Positions 21,986 to 22,139 of a stretch of 22,139 nucleotides of DNA are shown in pieces. The notes below the pieces were generated by a model. The model did no database searches. It was not told where the DNA came from and worked only from the letters and a program-made list of their open reading frames with translations. The DNA is from RGIG4576 sp964606575 (GTDB taxonomy: Bacteria > Bacteroidota > Bacteroidia > Bacteroidales > Muribaculaceae). The stretch covers positions 1 to 22,139 of the forward strand of contig CAZSHA010000035.1 of the NCBI GenBank assembly GCA_964606575.1, read 5' to 3'. Position 1 is the first letter of the stretch. Each line of letters opens with the position of its first letter. A program made the position numbers and the translations under genes.

Positions 21986-22138
21986 TTACTTTGATTTTTG
22001 ACTTTGAACGGTTGTTCTGGTTGCTGTAACAGGCTGAATAGCAATACTTGTGAAGCGATTGTGGTTGCAAATATTGCGAAGTTCCTCATATCTTCGTTCC
22101 GATTTCGCTTCGGCTGATTCTTTCGCATTGATACGCTG
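21986..22138 (-). CDS. possible C-terminal end of a gene that continues past the right edge
   Basis: A frame open to the window edge ends with TAA at 21988-21986 and encodes 50 residues starting QRINAKESAEAKSERRYEEL and ending TTVQSQKSK. The first 20 residues are charged and helix-like (Ala, Glu, Lys, Arg), followed by a Thr/Val/Gln-rich basic tail, the look of a natural protein end. A second frame on the same strand is also open to the edge, ends at 21925, and has an internal ATG at 22128 (67 residues, ending CHFLAFHRHLMAL); its composition is less protein-like. At most one of the two is likely real. I do not recognise either product. Confidence 0.35.
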   Translation of the reverse strand, partial: QRINAKESAEAKSERRYEELRNICNHNRFTSIAIQPVTATRTTVQSQKSK

Positions 22139-22139
22139 T

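Overview
The window looks like a chromosomal segment from an anaerobic member of the Bacteroidota, most likely order Bacteroidales. This rests on UpxY/NusG-like, WG-repeat and OMP_b-barrel type proteins, lipoproteins with Bacteroidales-style signal peptides, weak or absent Shine-Dalgarno sequences before most genes, and two matches to the Bacteroides -7 promoter consensus TAnnTTTG. The genus cannot be fixed from the sequence. No RNA gene, CRISPR array or insertion sequence was recognised.

Left block (172-16495, all on +). A specialised NusG paralogue (UpxY-like) with a structured leader heads a tightly packed run of 12 genes (172-13350, gaps of 2 to 32 bases). Two further genes (13616-16495) follow a 265-base gap that holds a long inverted repeat. 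The first part is a phospho-signalling module: soluble FHA protein, membrane Ser/Thr kinase with an exported solenoid, tail-anchored Ser/Thr kinase, membrane PP2C phosphatase, FHA protein with one membrane span and a long Lys/Glu/Pro tail, and a double-FHA/membrane-span/trypsin-like protease. The second part is an exported module: WG-repeat protein, outer-membrane beta-barrel, lipoprotein, S41 protease lipoprotein and a protein with four copies of a small beta repeat. The two last genes repeat the theme with a paralogue of the first kinase and a second WG-repeat protein.

My reading, which is inference, is a cytoplasm-to-periplasm signalling system. Kinases and phosphatase would set Thr phosphorylation, FHA domains would read it or act as scaffolds, and periplasmic solenoids, proteases and outer-membrane proteins would be sensors or outputs. 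Two of the three kinases carry Asp where the catalytic loop normally has Lys (HRDIDPSN), and both FHA domains of the protease lack the usual phosphothreonine-contacting Arg. Some members may therefore be structural or regulatory rather than classical enzymes and readers. No type VI secretion genes are present, although kinase/phosphatase/FHA sets are best known there.

Right block (16710-22138, all on -). Two hairpins at 16527-16685 separate the convergent blocks; the second is a perfect bidirectional terminator. Beyond them lies an etfB-etfA-acyl-CoA dehydrogenase operon, then rarA (AAA+ replication/recombination ATPase), then a short open frame that runs off the right edge. These are ordinary housekeeping genes and look less AT-rich than the signalling block, so the signalling locus may be an accessory insertion beside core genes.
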